Shown here piece by piece: positions 1-7,617 of a stretch of 14,704 bases of DNA. This DNA is from an uncultured Saprospiraceae bacterium (lineage in GTDB: Bacteria > Bacteroidota > Bacteroidia > Chitinophagales > Saprospiraceae): positions 1-14,704 of the forward strand of contig CALBVQ010000147.1 of the NCBI GenBank assembly GCA_937969485.1. The letters run 5' to 3'. The notes under the pieces are model-generated. The model was not told the DNA's origin and searched no databases. It was given only the letters and a program-made list of their open reading frames with translations. How positions within the stretch are numbered: position 1 is the stretch's first letter; each line of letters begins with the position of its first letter. The position numbers were made by a program, and so were the translations under genes.

Positions 1-48
1 GATGAGTTTCAGAAAAAGCGTAAGGTCAGTAAAATGACTTATCCATAA
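1..48 (+). CDS. Possible C-terminal tail of an upstream gene (partial)
   Basis: Frame 1 is open from the window edge and ends in TAA at 46-48, giving 15 lysine-rich residues (DEFQKKRKVSKMTYP). The other two forward frames close early. The piece is too short to identify, and an open stretch of 15 codons can occur by chance. If real, the gene ends only 11 bases before the tRNA. Confidence 0.25.
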   Translation, partial: DEFQKKRKVSKMTYP

Positions 49-59
49 AATAAACAATA

Positions 60-133
60 GGCTGCGTAGCTCAACTGGATAGAGTACCTGACTACGGATC
101 AGGAGGTTGAAGGTTCGAACCCTTCCGGAGTCA
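60..133 (+). tRNA. tRNA-Arg (anticodon ACG)
   Basis: The 74-base sequence folds as a cloverleaf. The D stem is gctc/gagt with one G-U pair. The anticodon stem is cctga/tcagg around the loop ctacgga, so the anticodon is ACG, which after A34 deamination reads CGN arginine codons. The variable region is aggtt, and the T arm is gaagg-ttcgaac-ccttc. The acceptor strands are ggctgcg and cggagtc: six of seven positions pair, one as G-U, while position 5 faces 68 as G-G. The discriminator base is A133 and no CCA is encoded. The gene lies 33 bases before rpmB with no terminator between, so read-through into the ribosomal protein genes is likely. Confidence 0.93.
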
Positions 134-166
134 CTTTAAAAATGAAATAAAAATAAACCTGAAGTA

Positions 167-415
167 ATGTCTAGAATTTGTCAGTTAACAGGAAAAAGAC
201 CGATTAGTGGAAACAATGTTTCTCACTCAAATCGTAAAACTAAAAGAAGATTCTTACCGAATCTACACACTAAGAAGTTTTATATTCCAGAAACGGAAGA
301 GTATATTACTTTAAAAGTTTCTTCAACAGCTCTACGTACTATTAACAAAAATGGTATTTATGAGTATTTGAAAGAATGTAAAAGAAAAGGCTTCGACGTT
401 GGAGCTAATCTATAA
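167..415 (+). CDS. rpmB: 50S ribosomal protein L28
   Basis: This 82-residue protein is a structural component of the large ribosomal subunit. It begins MSRICQLTGKRP, the usual L28 opening for Bacteroidota, and continues with the basic NRKTKRRFLPNL segment and the C-terminal STALRTINKNG region, all typical of the family, at normal length. It lacks the zinc-binding cysteine set, having only Cys5 and Cys51. The ATG at 167 has no strong Shine-Dalgarno, which is normal in this phylum. It is followed 27 bases later by rpmG in the conserved Bacteroidota order rpmB-rpmG-DUF4295-ftsY. No separate promoter is visible between the tRNA and this gene. Confidence 0.97.
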   Translation: MSRICQLTGKRPISGNNVSHSNRKTKRRFLPNLHTKKFYIPETEEYITLKVSSTALRTINKNGIYEYLKECKRKGFDVGANL

Positions 416-442
416 TTAATAGGACTAGAGAATTTATAACAA

Positions 443-631
443 ATGGCAAAGAAATCTAAAGGTAATAGAATTCAGGTTATTCTTGAGTGTACAGAGCACA
501 AGACATCTGGTATGCCTGGTACTTCAAGATATGTAACACAAAAGAATAGAAAAAATACTCCTGATAGACTAGAGCTAAAGAAGTACAATTCTACACTTAA
601 GAAAATGACTGTTCATAAAGAAATAAAATAA
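443..631 (+). CDS. rpmG: 50S ribosomal protein L33
   Basis: This 62-residue protein is a small basic component of the large ribosomal subunit. It starts MAKKSKGNRIQVILECTEH and contains the family's RYVTQKNRKNTPDRLELKKY core, followed by a lysine-rich end. It has a single cysteine, so it belongs to the zinc-free (C-minus) form of L33; in bacteria that carry both forms, the choice responds to zinc supply. Only this copy is visible here. It sits between rpmB and the DUF4295 gene, with only 4 bases separating its stop from the next start, so co-transcription is expected. Confidence 0.97.
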   Translation: MAKKSKGNRIQVILECTEHKTSGMPGTSRYVTQKNRKNTPDRLELKKYNSTLKKMTVHKEIK

Positions 632-635
632 TATT

Positions 636-812
636 ATGGCTAAAGTATCGAAAAACTCCAGAGTAGGACAAAGAGCAGCAAATGCTGGTTCGGGAAGAGA
701 CTTTGTAAAAGTGATAACTTCCGTAAAAGACCCTAAATCAGGGAAATACTCGTACAAAAATGTGATGATTCACAAAGACAAGGTAAAAGAATATCTTGCG
801 GCGAATAAGTAA
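636..812 (+). CDS. DUF4295 family small basic protein
   Basis: This 58-residue protein starts at ATG 636 and ends at TAA 810-812. The sequence opens MAKVSKNSRVGQRAANAGSG and continues with VKVITSVKDPKSGKYSYKN, matching the DUF4295 pattern of a basic N-terminus followed by a KVIK-x-VKSPKTGxYxF-like strand. The family is confined to Bacteroidota and is nearly always found right after rpmG. That position, the small size and the high Lys/Arg content suggest a ribosome-associated protein, but the role is not shown by the sequence. It is the last gene before a strong hairpin (855-880). Confidence 0.9.
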   Translation: MAKVSKNSRVGQRAANAGSGRDFVKVITSVKDPKSGKYSYKNVMIHKDKVKEYLAANK

Positions 813-854
813 TCGCATTTACTAAAAGACTTAGAAAGATCATATGATAGATTT

Positions 855-880
855 AGGCATTCCACTTTTGTGGAATGCCT
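855..880 (+). terminator. Hairpin terminator of the rpmB-rpmG-DUF4295 unit
   Basis: A perfect 11-bp stem (aggcattccac / gtggaatgcct) closes a TTTT loop at 866-869, 42 bases after the DUF4295 stop. The tail ttagtcgttt is only moderately T-rich, so termination may be partial. Because the stem is perfect, it could also act on transcripts from the other strand. Confidence 0.75.
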
Positions 881-1134
881 TTAGTCGTTTGTACCTACCC
901 TATCGAGATAATAACTAAACTATTGCACCAAGTCGTGATTCTGAACAACAGTTACATGGATTGTACGTGAAAATTGTGGCTAAAAATATTGAAGTTATAG
1001 CTACCTGTCCTTCCAAGATCCATTCGGTTCGTTAATCTCTTTGGCTGATTTGAAACCACTAGCACAGAAATGTACTTCAAGGGTTGACAAAAATACGCAT
1101 GTCACTTTTCACACAAGTAGGAAAAACAATTGAA
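881..1134. other. Gene-free stretch between the ribosomal genes and ftsY
   Basis: All six frames are broken by frequent stops and I see no tRNA, repeat or strong hairpin. Only the candidate ftsY promoter just downstream stands out. Confidence 0.6.
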
Positions 1135-1168
1135 TTGGTCGAAAAGCATTACATTTTAATTACTTTTG
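1135..1168 (+). promoter_or_regulatory. Candidate promoter for ftsY (Bacteroidota type)
   Basis: TACTTTTG at 1161-1168 matches the -7 consensus TAnnTTTG, and TTG at 1135-1137 lies 23 bases upstream, at the long end of the accepted spacing. It would give a leader of about 75 bases before the ftsY start. Together with the terminator at 855-880 it suggests that ftsY has its own transcript here. Confidence 0.4.
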
Positions 1169-1250
1169 GAGAAACAAACTTTCCATTTTTTTGTAAATAC
1201 ATTTAGCTGTCATTTACAACTTGGGATGATTCATACTATAAATTAGATAA

Positions 1251-2267
1251 ATGGGATTTTTTAATAAATTTTTCACAAACGATAAGAAGGAAGAACTAGA
1301 TGCTGGGCTAGAAAAAACCAAAGACAATATCTTTGGGAAACTCTCTAGAGCAGTAGCGGGAAAATCAACTGTGGATGAAGAGATTCTTGACGAATTAGAG
1401 CAAATATTAATTTCGTCTGATGTAGGACTAGACACTACTGTTCGAATCATAGAAAGAATAGAGGCGCGAGTAGCACGTGACAAGTATATAAACACATCTG
1501 AGTTAAACAAGATCTTAAAAGACGAAATTGTTACATTACTCGCTGAGAACAATAACGAGGATTACGATGATTTCCTACCTCCTAATCACACTAAACCGCA
1601 TGTCATACTGGTGGTAGGTGTAAATGGTGTAGGAAAAACAACAACGATTGGAAAAGTTGCTCATGCTATGAGGCAGAAAGGTAAAACTGTGGTATTAGGA
1701 GCTGGAGATACATATAGAGCTGCAGCAGTAGATCAGCTAAAAATTTGGGCAGATAAAGCAGATACTCACTTTGTGAGTAAAGGGATGAATACTGATCCTG
1801 CCGCTGTGGCTTATGAAACTACAGATTATGCTGTGAAATTTGGTATTGATGTAGCAATTATCGACACTGCTGGAAGACTACATACAAAAACTGGCTTGAT
1901 GAGAGAGCTGACCAAAATTAGGAATTCCACGGGAAAAAGACTTGAAGGTGCACCTCATGAAGTACTACTTGTTCTTGATGCGACTACAGGACAGAATGCA
2001 ATTGAGCAAGCCACTGCTTTTAGTGAAGCAACTGACGTCACTGCACTTGCCTTGACAAAACTAGATGGAACAGCCAAAGGAGGCGTAGCAATAGGAATAA
2101 GTGATCAATTTAAGATACCAATCAGATTTATCGGTGTTGGTGAAGGGATCGATCAACTACAAATATTCAACAAAAAAGCGTTCGTTGATAGCTTATTTGA
2201 CCAGTCTGAACGCAAGAAAGAAAAGTCCGATTACGAAATAGAAAGCATTAAAGATAAGAGCGAGTAG
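1251..2267 (+). CDS. ftsY: Signal recognition particle receptor FtsY
   Basis: FtsY is the SRP-family GTPase that docks ribosome-SRP complexes at the inner membrane for co-translational insertion of membrane proteins. The 338 residues begin with a short amphipathic start (MGFFNKFF) and a charged stretch in place of the long acidic A domain of E. coli. The helical N domain covers about 25-100 and the G domain about 115-317. All GTPase motifs are present: G1 GVNGVGKTT at 123-131, G2 DTYRAAA at 153-159, G3 DTAGR at 205-209, G4 TKLD at 269-272 and G5 GVGEG at 295-299. A charged tail of about 20 residues follows the usual FVDSLF end. The ATG at 1251 gives the expected N-terminus. It follows DUF4295 in the normal Bacteroidota order, but across a 438-base gap, and no gene follows it for 944 bases. 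Confidence 0.97.
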   Translation: MGFFNKFFTNDKKEELDAGLEKTKDNIFGKLSRAVAGKSTVDEEILDELEQILISSDVGLDTTVRIIERIEARVARDKYINTSELNKILKDEIVTLLAENNNEDYDDFLPPNHTKPHVILVVGVNGVGKTTTIGKVAHAMRQKGKTVVLGAGDTYRAAAVDQLKIWADKADTHFVSKGMNTDPAAVAYETTDYAVKFGIDVAIIDTAGRLHTKTGLMRELTKIRNSTGKRLEGAPHEVLLVLDATTGQNAIEQATAFSEATDVTALALTKLDGTAKGGVAIGISDQFKIPIRFIGVGEGIDQLQIFNKKAFVDSLFDQSERKKEKSDYEIESIKDKSE

Positions 2268-2815
2268 TGTCAAACGTAATTCCAGAAAAAAGACTTTGTC
2301 CTATAAAAGGAGCTCGTTTTTCCTAATCAGGTCAACGAGATTAGCTGGTTTTCAATCAGAATCTTATTAAGTTTTACTTTAGGCGAGGCGAAAAAGTAGC
2401 CGATCAAATACACAAGACTGGCACGAAGACAAATGCCTCGATAGAAATTACAAATGAATACTACTAAAATATTGGCTGAGATGCATAAGCAAAAGATGTT
2501 TTAGTTACACAAACTATTTCTTCTTACGAAGCTTTCAGTTAGCTAAGTGATGAGGTTTATCTGTTTCATATTTTGCAGGCTCGAGATTTCATAGAGCCCA
2601 AGGTTTTGAAAAGTGATCTAGGAAGCAACCGAGGGTCGCTAAAAAAGATTAGATGAATAGAGAAATATCAAAAGAACCGTCTCTCATTCTCTATACAATT
2701 CAATAAAACAAAAAGCAACAAGTGATAAGCTGAATTGGAAGATGAAACGGGAATAAATTTCGATTATAACTCCCATTTAATATGTTGTTTTATTCATCTT
2801 TATACTAAATCTATT
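2268..2815. other. Gene-free stretch after ftsY
   Basis: There is no convincing coding frame on either strand. Small imperfect palindromes occur, for example ctaatc/gattag at 2323-2344 and ggctc/gagcc around 2578-2600, but none has a T-run that would make it a clear ftsY terminator. The composition is like the surrounding non-coding DNA. Confidence 0.5.
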
Positions 2816-2849
2816 CTTATACCAATTTCACTTCTACAGGTGAAGTGAA
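2816..2849. repeat. Motif CTTATACCAATT running into a hairpin (copy 1)
   Basis: The 12 bases cttataccaatt (2816-2827) lead into an inverted repeat, ttcacttc (2827-2834) and gaagtgaa (2842-2849), with a 7-base loop. The same 12 bases, again running into a hairpin that starts with aatt, occur at 14613-14624. This looks like a dispersed intergenic repeat, although two copies are thin evidence. Confidence 0.45.
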
Positions 2850-2855
2850 TTTTAC

Positions 2856-2889
2856 CTTATTCTTAGCGATTTACAGTATTAAGAATAGG
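2856..2889. repeat. Second adjacent hairpin
   Basis: The arms cttattctta (2856-2865) and taagaatagg (2880-2889) form a 10-bp stem with one wobble pair and a 14-base loop. It begins 6 bases after the previous hairpin, so the two form a double stem-loop. There is no T-run, so it is probably not an intrinsic terminator. Confidence 0.45.
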
Positions 2890-2930
2890 CACAATTCATT
2901 GACCTTGGCAATACTTTAAAAACAGTTATT

Positions 2931-3066
2931 ATGAAAAAATTACATCGTACTACTTTTTTCTTTAGTTTCTTTTGTCGGTTTTAGGCACTGGAATCAATTA
3001 GAAAACACCATTTTTGGTTATTCCGAAGGAATGGCATTGAGTGTATTCAACTATGTAGTGGTCTAA
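2931..3066 (+). pseudogene. Possible frameshifted micro-gene with signal-like start
   Basis: ATG 2931 is followed by six A's and runs only 17 codons to TAG. If one A of that run is removed, the reading becomes MKNYIVLLFSLVSFVGF and then 27 more residues to TAA at 3064-3066. That is 44 residues with a basic start and a hydrophobic core, like a secretion signal. The product matches no family I recognise. It may be a decayed gene, a sequencing error in the A-run, or chance in AT-rich DNA. Confidence 0.2.
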
Positions 3067-3211
3067 CTGATAAAGTATAAGAAAATAATACCTTAAGACC
3101 ATAACTGTGCAGAACGATTGGTATGCGAATGTTAAAATTTAGTACTTCAGGCAGCAAATTATGGGCTGGAGTCATTTAATATTAGATAACCTCTGAACAA
3201 ATACGAACAAA

Positions 3212-6200
3212 ATGAAAATTAAATCTAGCTTCTATCTCCTATGTGCGCTATTACTTGCTTTTTATTCCTTTTCGGGAAACCCACCTAATGGACGTACTGG
3301 AGCACCTGGAGAAAGCACCTGTGCTGCTTCTGGCTGCCACGATTTCCCAAACTCTAACTTTTCAGGAAGTGTTGTGGTTTCAGGGCTCGACAACGAGCTT
3401 GTCCCTGGCCAAATGTACAACCTCACAGTTACTGTAACAGACGATAATCTCAACGCAGTAAGAGCTGGATTTCAACTAACTAATGTTGGTCCTGACGAAA
3501 TGGCTACAGTAGGAACATTTTCTAATCCTTCAGGCAACTCAACTATTACTCCGAGTGGTGATCGAACTTACCACGAACATAGTCCAGCCCAAGTTTTTAG
3601 TGGAGGAATAGCAACTTTTACCGTAGATTGGACAGCACCTAGTTCGCTAACTGACGGAAATACAATAGATTTTTACATGGCTTCAGTGATAGGGAATGGA
3701 TCAGGTAGTTCAAACGATATAGTAGTAACTAACGTAGTAAATACCTCAATGCCTGTCTCTTCGGATCCTTTAGAAATCGCATTAATAAACTCTAGTGATC
3801 CATTGTGTAATGGGGATAACAATGGTATGGCTACTATTGAGATAACTGGAGGTACTCCACCCTATGACATTTTATGGCCAAGTGGTGAAACTGAAACTCA
3901 AGCCACAATGTTGGCTGCTGGTATAAATACTGTAGAAGTAACAGATGCAGATTTAGAAACTATATCTCTTGATGTACTACTAGACGATCCAGAAACTATT
4001 CTTGATAACTTAATCATTGCACAAGATCCTAACTGTGCCGATGAAGCATCAGGTTCAATTACTGTAGATCCGACAGGCGGTACAGGAAATCTAATTTTAA
4101 CTTGGAGTACTGGTGAAAATACTAATACGATTTCTGATTTAGTAGCTGGCGACTATAACCTCGATATAGTGGATCAAAACGGATGTACGGCAAGCTTTAC
4201 TTATACTCTTGTAGACCCGGATCTTATTATGGATAACCTAGTTGGAATTCAAAACCCAGCTTGTGCTGAAGATGCTACAGGTTCAATAACAGTCTTACCA
4301 ACAGGAGGGACAGGTAACCTTTCATTAGTTTGGAGTACAGGAGAAAACACAAACACCATTTCTAATTTAACTGCAGGAATATATACCTTGCAGATAGTTG
4401 ACGAAATGAATTGCGTAGAGAATTTCAGTTACGATGTAGTGGGACCTGCGGCAGTCAATGCCAGTATTGTTCAAGAATCTCCGTTGTGCTTCAATTCAAC
4501 TGGAAGTTTAAGTGTTGAGACAGACGCCGTTAATCCTATGTTCTTGTGGAGCAACGATGCAGAAACCATGACAATTACGGATGTACCAACTGGGGACTAT
4601 ACAGTTACAGTAACAGACGAAAGTGGATGTACAGCTATTGCTAGCTACTCGAATCCGTATGTTGCAGAAATTGCGATAACCTTCAACGTAAGTGGAACTG
4701 CACCTCCATATACACTTCAGTCAAATCCTTCAAATGGAGTAGAACCATATGACTTCCTATGGAATACTGACGAGACAACTCAAGAAATTACAGGACTAGA
4801 TAATGGAACTTACACTGTAACAGTTAATGATTTCCTAGGCTGTAGCCAAGTTGCTAGTATTGAACTACAAGCGGACTGTGAATTTACAGTTTCAGATTCA
4901 ATCGTAAACAATTTATGTGCAGGTGATTCTTTGGGTGCAATCTATACAATGATAAGCAGTGCAGATGGAGCTGAAATTGAATACTTATGGAATACAGGAG
5001 ATACAACCAGTAGTATTATTAATTTAGAGGCAGGGTTGTATAGTCTTACCTATACCGCTGAACTGTGCACAGAAATTCTAGAATTCACCATCTCAGAGCC
5101 CGATCCAATCACTACAAATTTCACAATCGTACAACCAACTGAGCAAGAACCAAACAGCGGCTCAATAACTGTCTCAGCTACTGGAGGTACTGCGCCGTTG
5201 ATACTGGAATGGTTTCCTGGTGGTGAAGGCAACATGATTGACAGTTTAGAAGCAGGTGAATATGTTTTAATTACTACCGATCAGAATGGATGCCAAAGAA
5301 CGGATACCGTTATATTAGAGCTTCTGCAATGCATACTTGATTTTTCTGTATCAACTGATACCATCTTCTGTGAAGGTGATTTGGCAACTGCAAGTGTAAT
5401 AATCAATTCTTCGCTAAGTGACAATCTCACAATAGAATGGAGCACTGGAGATTCGACGGAAGTTGTTTCGATGCTAGTACCAGGAAATTATGCAGTAAGC
5501 GTTTTTGATAGTCTAGGTTGCATGGATTCAGTGAATTTTGCGATACAACCTCACGAAGATGCTATAATTTCAATAGATTCTATCACAACAATATCTTGCG
5601 ATGATACGCTAGCTTTTGTGGAAATTGACGTATCGTGGAATCATGGACCGTTCTCATACCTGTGGTCAAATGGAGATACCACGGAAGTAGCAGATAGTCT
5701 TTTGGCAGGGGAAATATCAGTAATTGTCACAAATACACAAGGATGTATTGCAAATGACACCTTCCTTATTATTGAAGAAGTAGAAGAAGCCCCATCAATT
5801 GAAGTATCAACTACTACAATTTACCTAGATAGTATGGGTAACTTTGAAGGATCACCTGCAGTAGCCACACAACTATTCGGTTCTTGTACTGACAGTTTAT
5901 ATGCTACCGTTGATTCTCTAGTTGCGAGCTGTAGTGATCTGGGTGATACTCTAGCCCTCGACGTGTTCCTTAACAACTACGATCAGGTAATTGATACGGT
6001 CCAGGCAGCGATCTATGTTGTTGACACAATTGCACCCTATAGCTCGATTGGAGGAGATACAGTTACGCTTGGAGCACAATTATGCGGACCTGGATCAGTA
6101 ATAATTAATCTTGAATTAGACTCAACAAACATTTTTGATAACTGCCCAATTGAAAACCTACCAGGTGAAATAAGCCTCTTGTTCATGATTACAGAATCGA

Positions 6201-6979
6201 AAATTTATTGTGATACTGTAGTTATAGCAGACGCTTCAGGCAATTCGACTGACATTGTTTACTGTATCGATGGCGTCATTCCCACACCAATTGAAGTAGA
6301 AATTGATGTCCTGCCTGTAACGTGCTTTGGTGGTGCGGATGGATGCATTGAAATAGAACTAAGTGGCGGTATAAATCCGCAGGTTTATGCTGATACATTA
6401 TGTCCTTTGCCTGCTGGATCCTATAGTGTTTTCATTGATGATGATACAGGATGCTTTTTCGAAGAATTGACTGTTGAAGTTAATCAACCTGCCGAGTTGA
6501 TTATTACTGAAGTTGACAAAATGAATGAAACTCCAGGAGAAAGTGACGGCTTCATTGACGTGGAGGTTAGTGGAGGAGTTGAGCCCTACTCATATGTATG
6601 GACGGAAAACGGCGTAGAAATTAGTAATGTAGAAGACTTAGTTAATTACCCATCTAGCCAATACGTACTTACAGTTACTGATGCCAATGGTTGTGTTACA
6701 ATTCTGAATACATTCATTGATGTTGTTGATGCTATCTTTACTCCTGAACTTTCTAAGATCAAGGTTTTAGAAAATCCATTTTCGAATCAACTCGTCTTAA
6801 ACAACGTTCCATTTGGTAGTAATATTCGTATCACAAATACGACCGGAAGTAAAATGGATCAATTACGAAGTACGGCTGAGAATGTTTCGATTTCATCAGA
6901 AAAATGGCCTTCTGGAATCTACTTTGTGACAATTGAAGTGCAAGGATCGATTCGTTCATTCAAAGTGATAAAGCTGTAA
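3212..6979 (+). CDS. Large T9SS-exported protein with choice-of-anchor V-like domain and SprB-type repeats
   Basis: This 1255-residue surface or secreted protein starts with a Sec signal peptide (about 1-22). Residues 22-185 resemble the choice-of-anchor V / reeler-like domain: PPNGRTGAPGEST, then Cys37-x4-Cys42-His43, then beta-rich sequence. About nine SprB-like units follow, starting near 199, 275, 351, 426, 490, 569, 648, 720 and 796. Each has a start like C-x-G/E-x-x-G-S-I-T-V, a TGGT-x-x-L core, W-S-T-G-E/D, and an L-x-A-G-x-Y-x-L-x-V-x-D-x-x-G-C end. Residues 863-1030 look HYR-like (TIYLDSMGNF, DTIAPYSS, VTLGAQLCG, ADASGNST). Two further SprB-like units start near 1038 and 1108. The last 75 residues form a type A sorting domain (ENPFSNQLVL, GIYFVTI, ending KVIKL). 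SprB itself is a gliding adhesin, but these repeats occur in many T9SS cargo proteins, so adhesion is inference. The gene stands alone. Confidence 0.88.
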   Translation: MKIKSSFYLLCALLLAFYSFSGNPPNGRTGAPGESTCAASGCHDFPNSNFSGSVVVSGLDNELVPGQMYNLTVTVTDDNLNAVRAGFQLTNVGPDEMATVGTFSNPSGNSTITPSGDRTYHEHSPAQVFSGGIATFTVDWTAPSSLTDGNTIDFYMASVIGNGSGSSNDIVVTNVVNTSMPVSSDPLEIALINSSDPLCNGDNNGMATIEITGGTPPYDILWPSGETETQATMLAAGINTVEVTDADLETISLDVLLDDPETILDNLIIAQDPNCADEASGSITVDPTGGTGNLILTWSTGENTNTISDLVAGDYNLDIVDQNGCTASFTYTLVDPDLIMDNLVGIQNPACAEDATGSITVLPTGGTGNLSLVWSTGENTNTISNLTAGIYTLQIVDEMNCVENFSYDVVGPAAVNASIVQESPLCFNSTGSLSVETDAVNPMFLWSNDAETMTITDVPTGDYTVTVTDESGCTAIASYSNPYVAEIAITFNVSGTAPPYTLQSNPSNGVEPYDFLWNTDETTQEITGLDNGTYTVTVNDFLGCSQVASIELQADCEFTVSDSIVNNLCAGDSLGAIYTMISSADGAEIEYLWNTGDTTSSIINLEAGLYSLTYTAELCTEILEFTISEPDPITTNFTIVQPTEQEPNSGSITVSATGGTAPLILEWFPGGEGNMIDSLEAGEYVLITTDQNGCQRTDTVILELLQCILDFSVSTDTIFCEGDLATASVIINSSLSDNLTIEWSTGDSTEVVSMLVPGNYAVSVFDSLGCMDSVNFAIQPHEDAIISIDSITTISCDDTLAFVEIDVSWNHGPFSYLWSNGDTTEVADSLLAGEISVIVTNTQGCIANDTFLIIEEVEEAPSIEVSTTTIYLDSMGNFEGSPAVATQLFGSCTDSLYATVDSLVASCSDLGDTLALDVFLNNYDQVIDTVQAAIYVVDTIAPYSSIGGDTVTLGAQLCGPGSVIINLELDSTNIFDNCPIENLPGEISLLFMITESKIYCDTVVIADASGNSTDIVYCIDGVIPTPIEVEIDVLPVTCFGGADGCIEIELSGGINPQVYADTLCPLPAGSYSVFIDDDTGCFFEELTVEVNQPAELIITEVDKMNETPGESDGFIDVEVSGGVEPYSYVWTENGVEISNVEDLVNYPSSQYVLTVTDANGCVTILNTFIDVVDAIFTPELSKIKVLENPFSNQLVLNNVPFGSNIRITNTTGSKMDQLRSTAENVSISSEKWPSGIYFVTIEVQGSIRSFKVIKL
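4034..4486 (+). repeat. Tandem SprB-type repeat units, period about 228 bases
   Basis: Two consecutive 76-residue units of the large secreted protein, starting at Cys275 and Cys351, are nearly alike: GSITVDPTGGTGNLILTWST versus GSITVLPTGGTGNLSLVWST, and both then read GENTNTIS. The other units are far more diverged, so this pair is probably the most recent duplication or is kept alike by gene conversion. Confidence 0.7.
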
Positions 6980-7094
6980 ACCGCGATACAGAATATCAGT
7001 AACTATACTGTGTATTAACAATGTGTACAAACTATCAGCCTCTAAAGCAAGGCATTCTGTTCATAGATTGACAGTAAGTTAAGTACCATACAGC

Positions 7095-7126
7095 TTGCTA
7101 AGATATTGTTAACTTGACTAATTTTG
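7095..7126 (+). promoter_or_regulatory. Promoter of the DUF1573-DCC unit
   Basis: TAATTTTG at 7119-7126 matches TAnnTTTG exactly, and TTG at 7095-7097 sits 21 bases upstream, which is good spacing for the Bacteroidota housekeeping sigma factor. Transcription would start near 7132 and leave a leader of about 48 bases before the ATG at 7180. Confidence 0.6.
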
Positions 7127-7179
7127 AAACTCTACGGAGCGAAATTCGTTAATATTGTAGTATATAATATCTATTACTT

Positions 7180-7617
7180 ATGAAGTCTTTATTTTTTGTT
7201 CTTTTTATGGGATTAGTGGGTGGAATCTATGCGCAAACTGCTGACTCAAGATATCCAGCAGATGCGGTAGCTGCGGCTAAAGCTGCAGGTGAGGCGATAC
7301 TTTTTGAGAAATCAACTATAGAGCTGGGTGAAATTAAGAAAGGTAGCTTTCCAGAATTAACCTTTAGATTTCTGAATATTTCAGAGGAGGATGTTCGTTA
7401 TAATTTCTTTGATGTTTGTTCTTGTTCTATCTTGACACACGATGAGGATGCAGTTATAAAACCAGGAGAAGAAGGAACTTTTCATATCAAATTTGACAGT
7501 AAGGAAAGAGAAGATGAAGAACCAGTTCCGATTAATTTTGAGCTGAAGAATATTGACAAAAGAAATAATTACCCATATTTCTATACAGTTAACTATACTT
7601 TCAGCTTCGCAAAATGA
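7180..7617 (+). CDS. DUF1573 domain-containing exported protein
   Basis: This 145-residue protein has a signal peptide cleaved after about residue 18 (ending GGIYA, then QTADS), so it is periplasmic or outer-membrane facing. Residues 41-120 match DUF1573, a beta-sandwich domain common in Bacteroidota: FEKSTIELGEIKKG, then TFRFLNIS, the cysteine motif VCSCSIL (Cys80, Cys82), then IKPGEEGTFHIKFDS. The canonical motif is SCGCT, so the middle glycine is Ser and the second-half residue is changed. The molecular role of the family is unsettled. Its stop overlaps the start of the next gene (ATGA, 7614-7617), which implies translational coupling with a thiol-disulfide protein. A clear promoter lies upstream at 7095-7126. 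Confidence 0.85.
   Translation: MKSLFFVLFMGLVGGIYAQTADSRYPADAVAAAKAAGEAILFEKSTIELGEIKKGSFPELTFRFLNISEEDVRYNFFDVCSCSILTHDEDAVIKPGEEGTFHIKFDSKEREDEEPVPINFELKNIDKRNNYPYFYTVNYTFSFAK

Noticed and set aside
1214..1552. 112-codon open frame on the reverse strand over the start of ftsY
   Set aside because: It lies opposite the well-supported ftsY coding frame, is rich in Ser and hydrophobic residues as antisense frames are, and matches no family.
2320..2500. Open hydrophobic stretch of about 54 codons on the reverse strand
   Set aside because: It has no ATG, follows a stop directly, and resembles what AT-rich non-coding DNA gives by chance; no family is recognisable.
3800..5760. Regularly spaced repeats that might suggest a CRISPR array
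   Set aside because: The repeats are in-frame SprB-type protein units about 228 bases long with diverged sequence, not short identical repeats with spacers.
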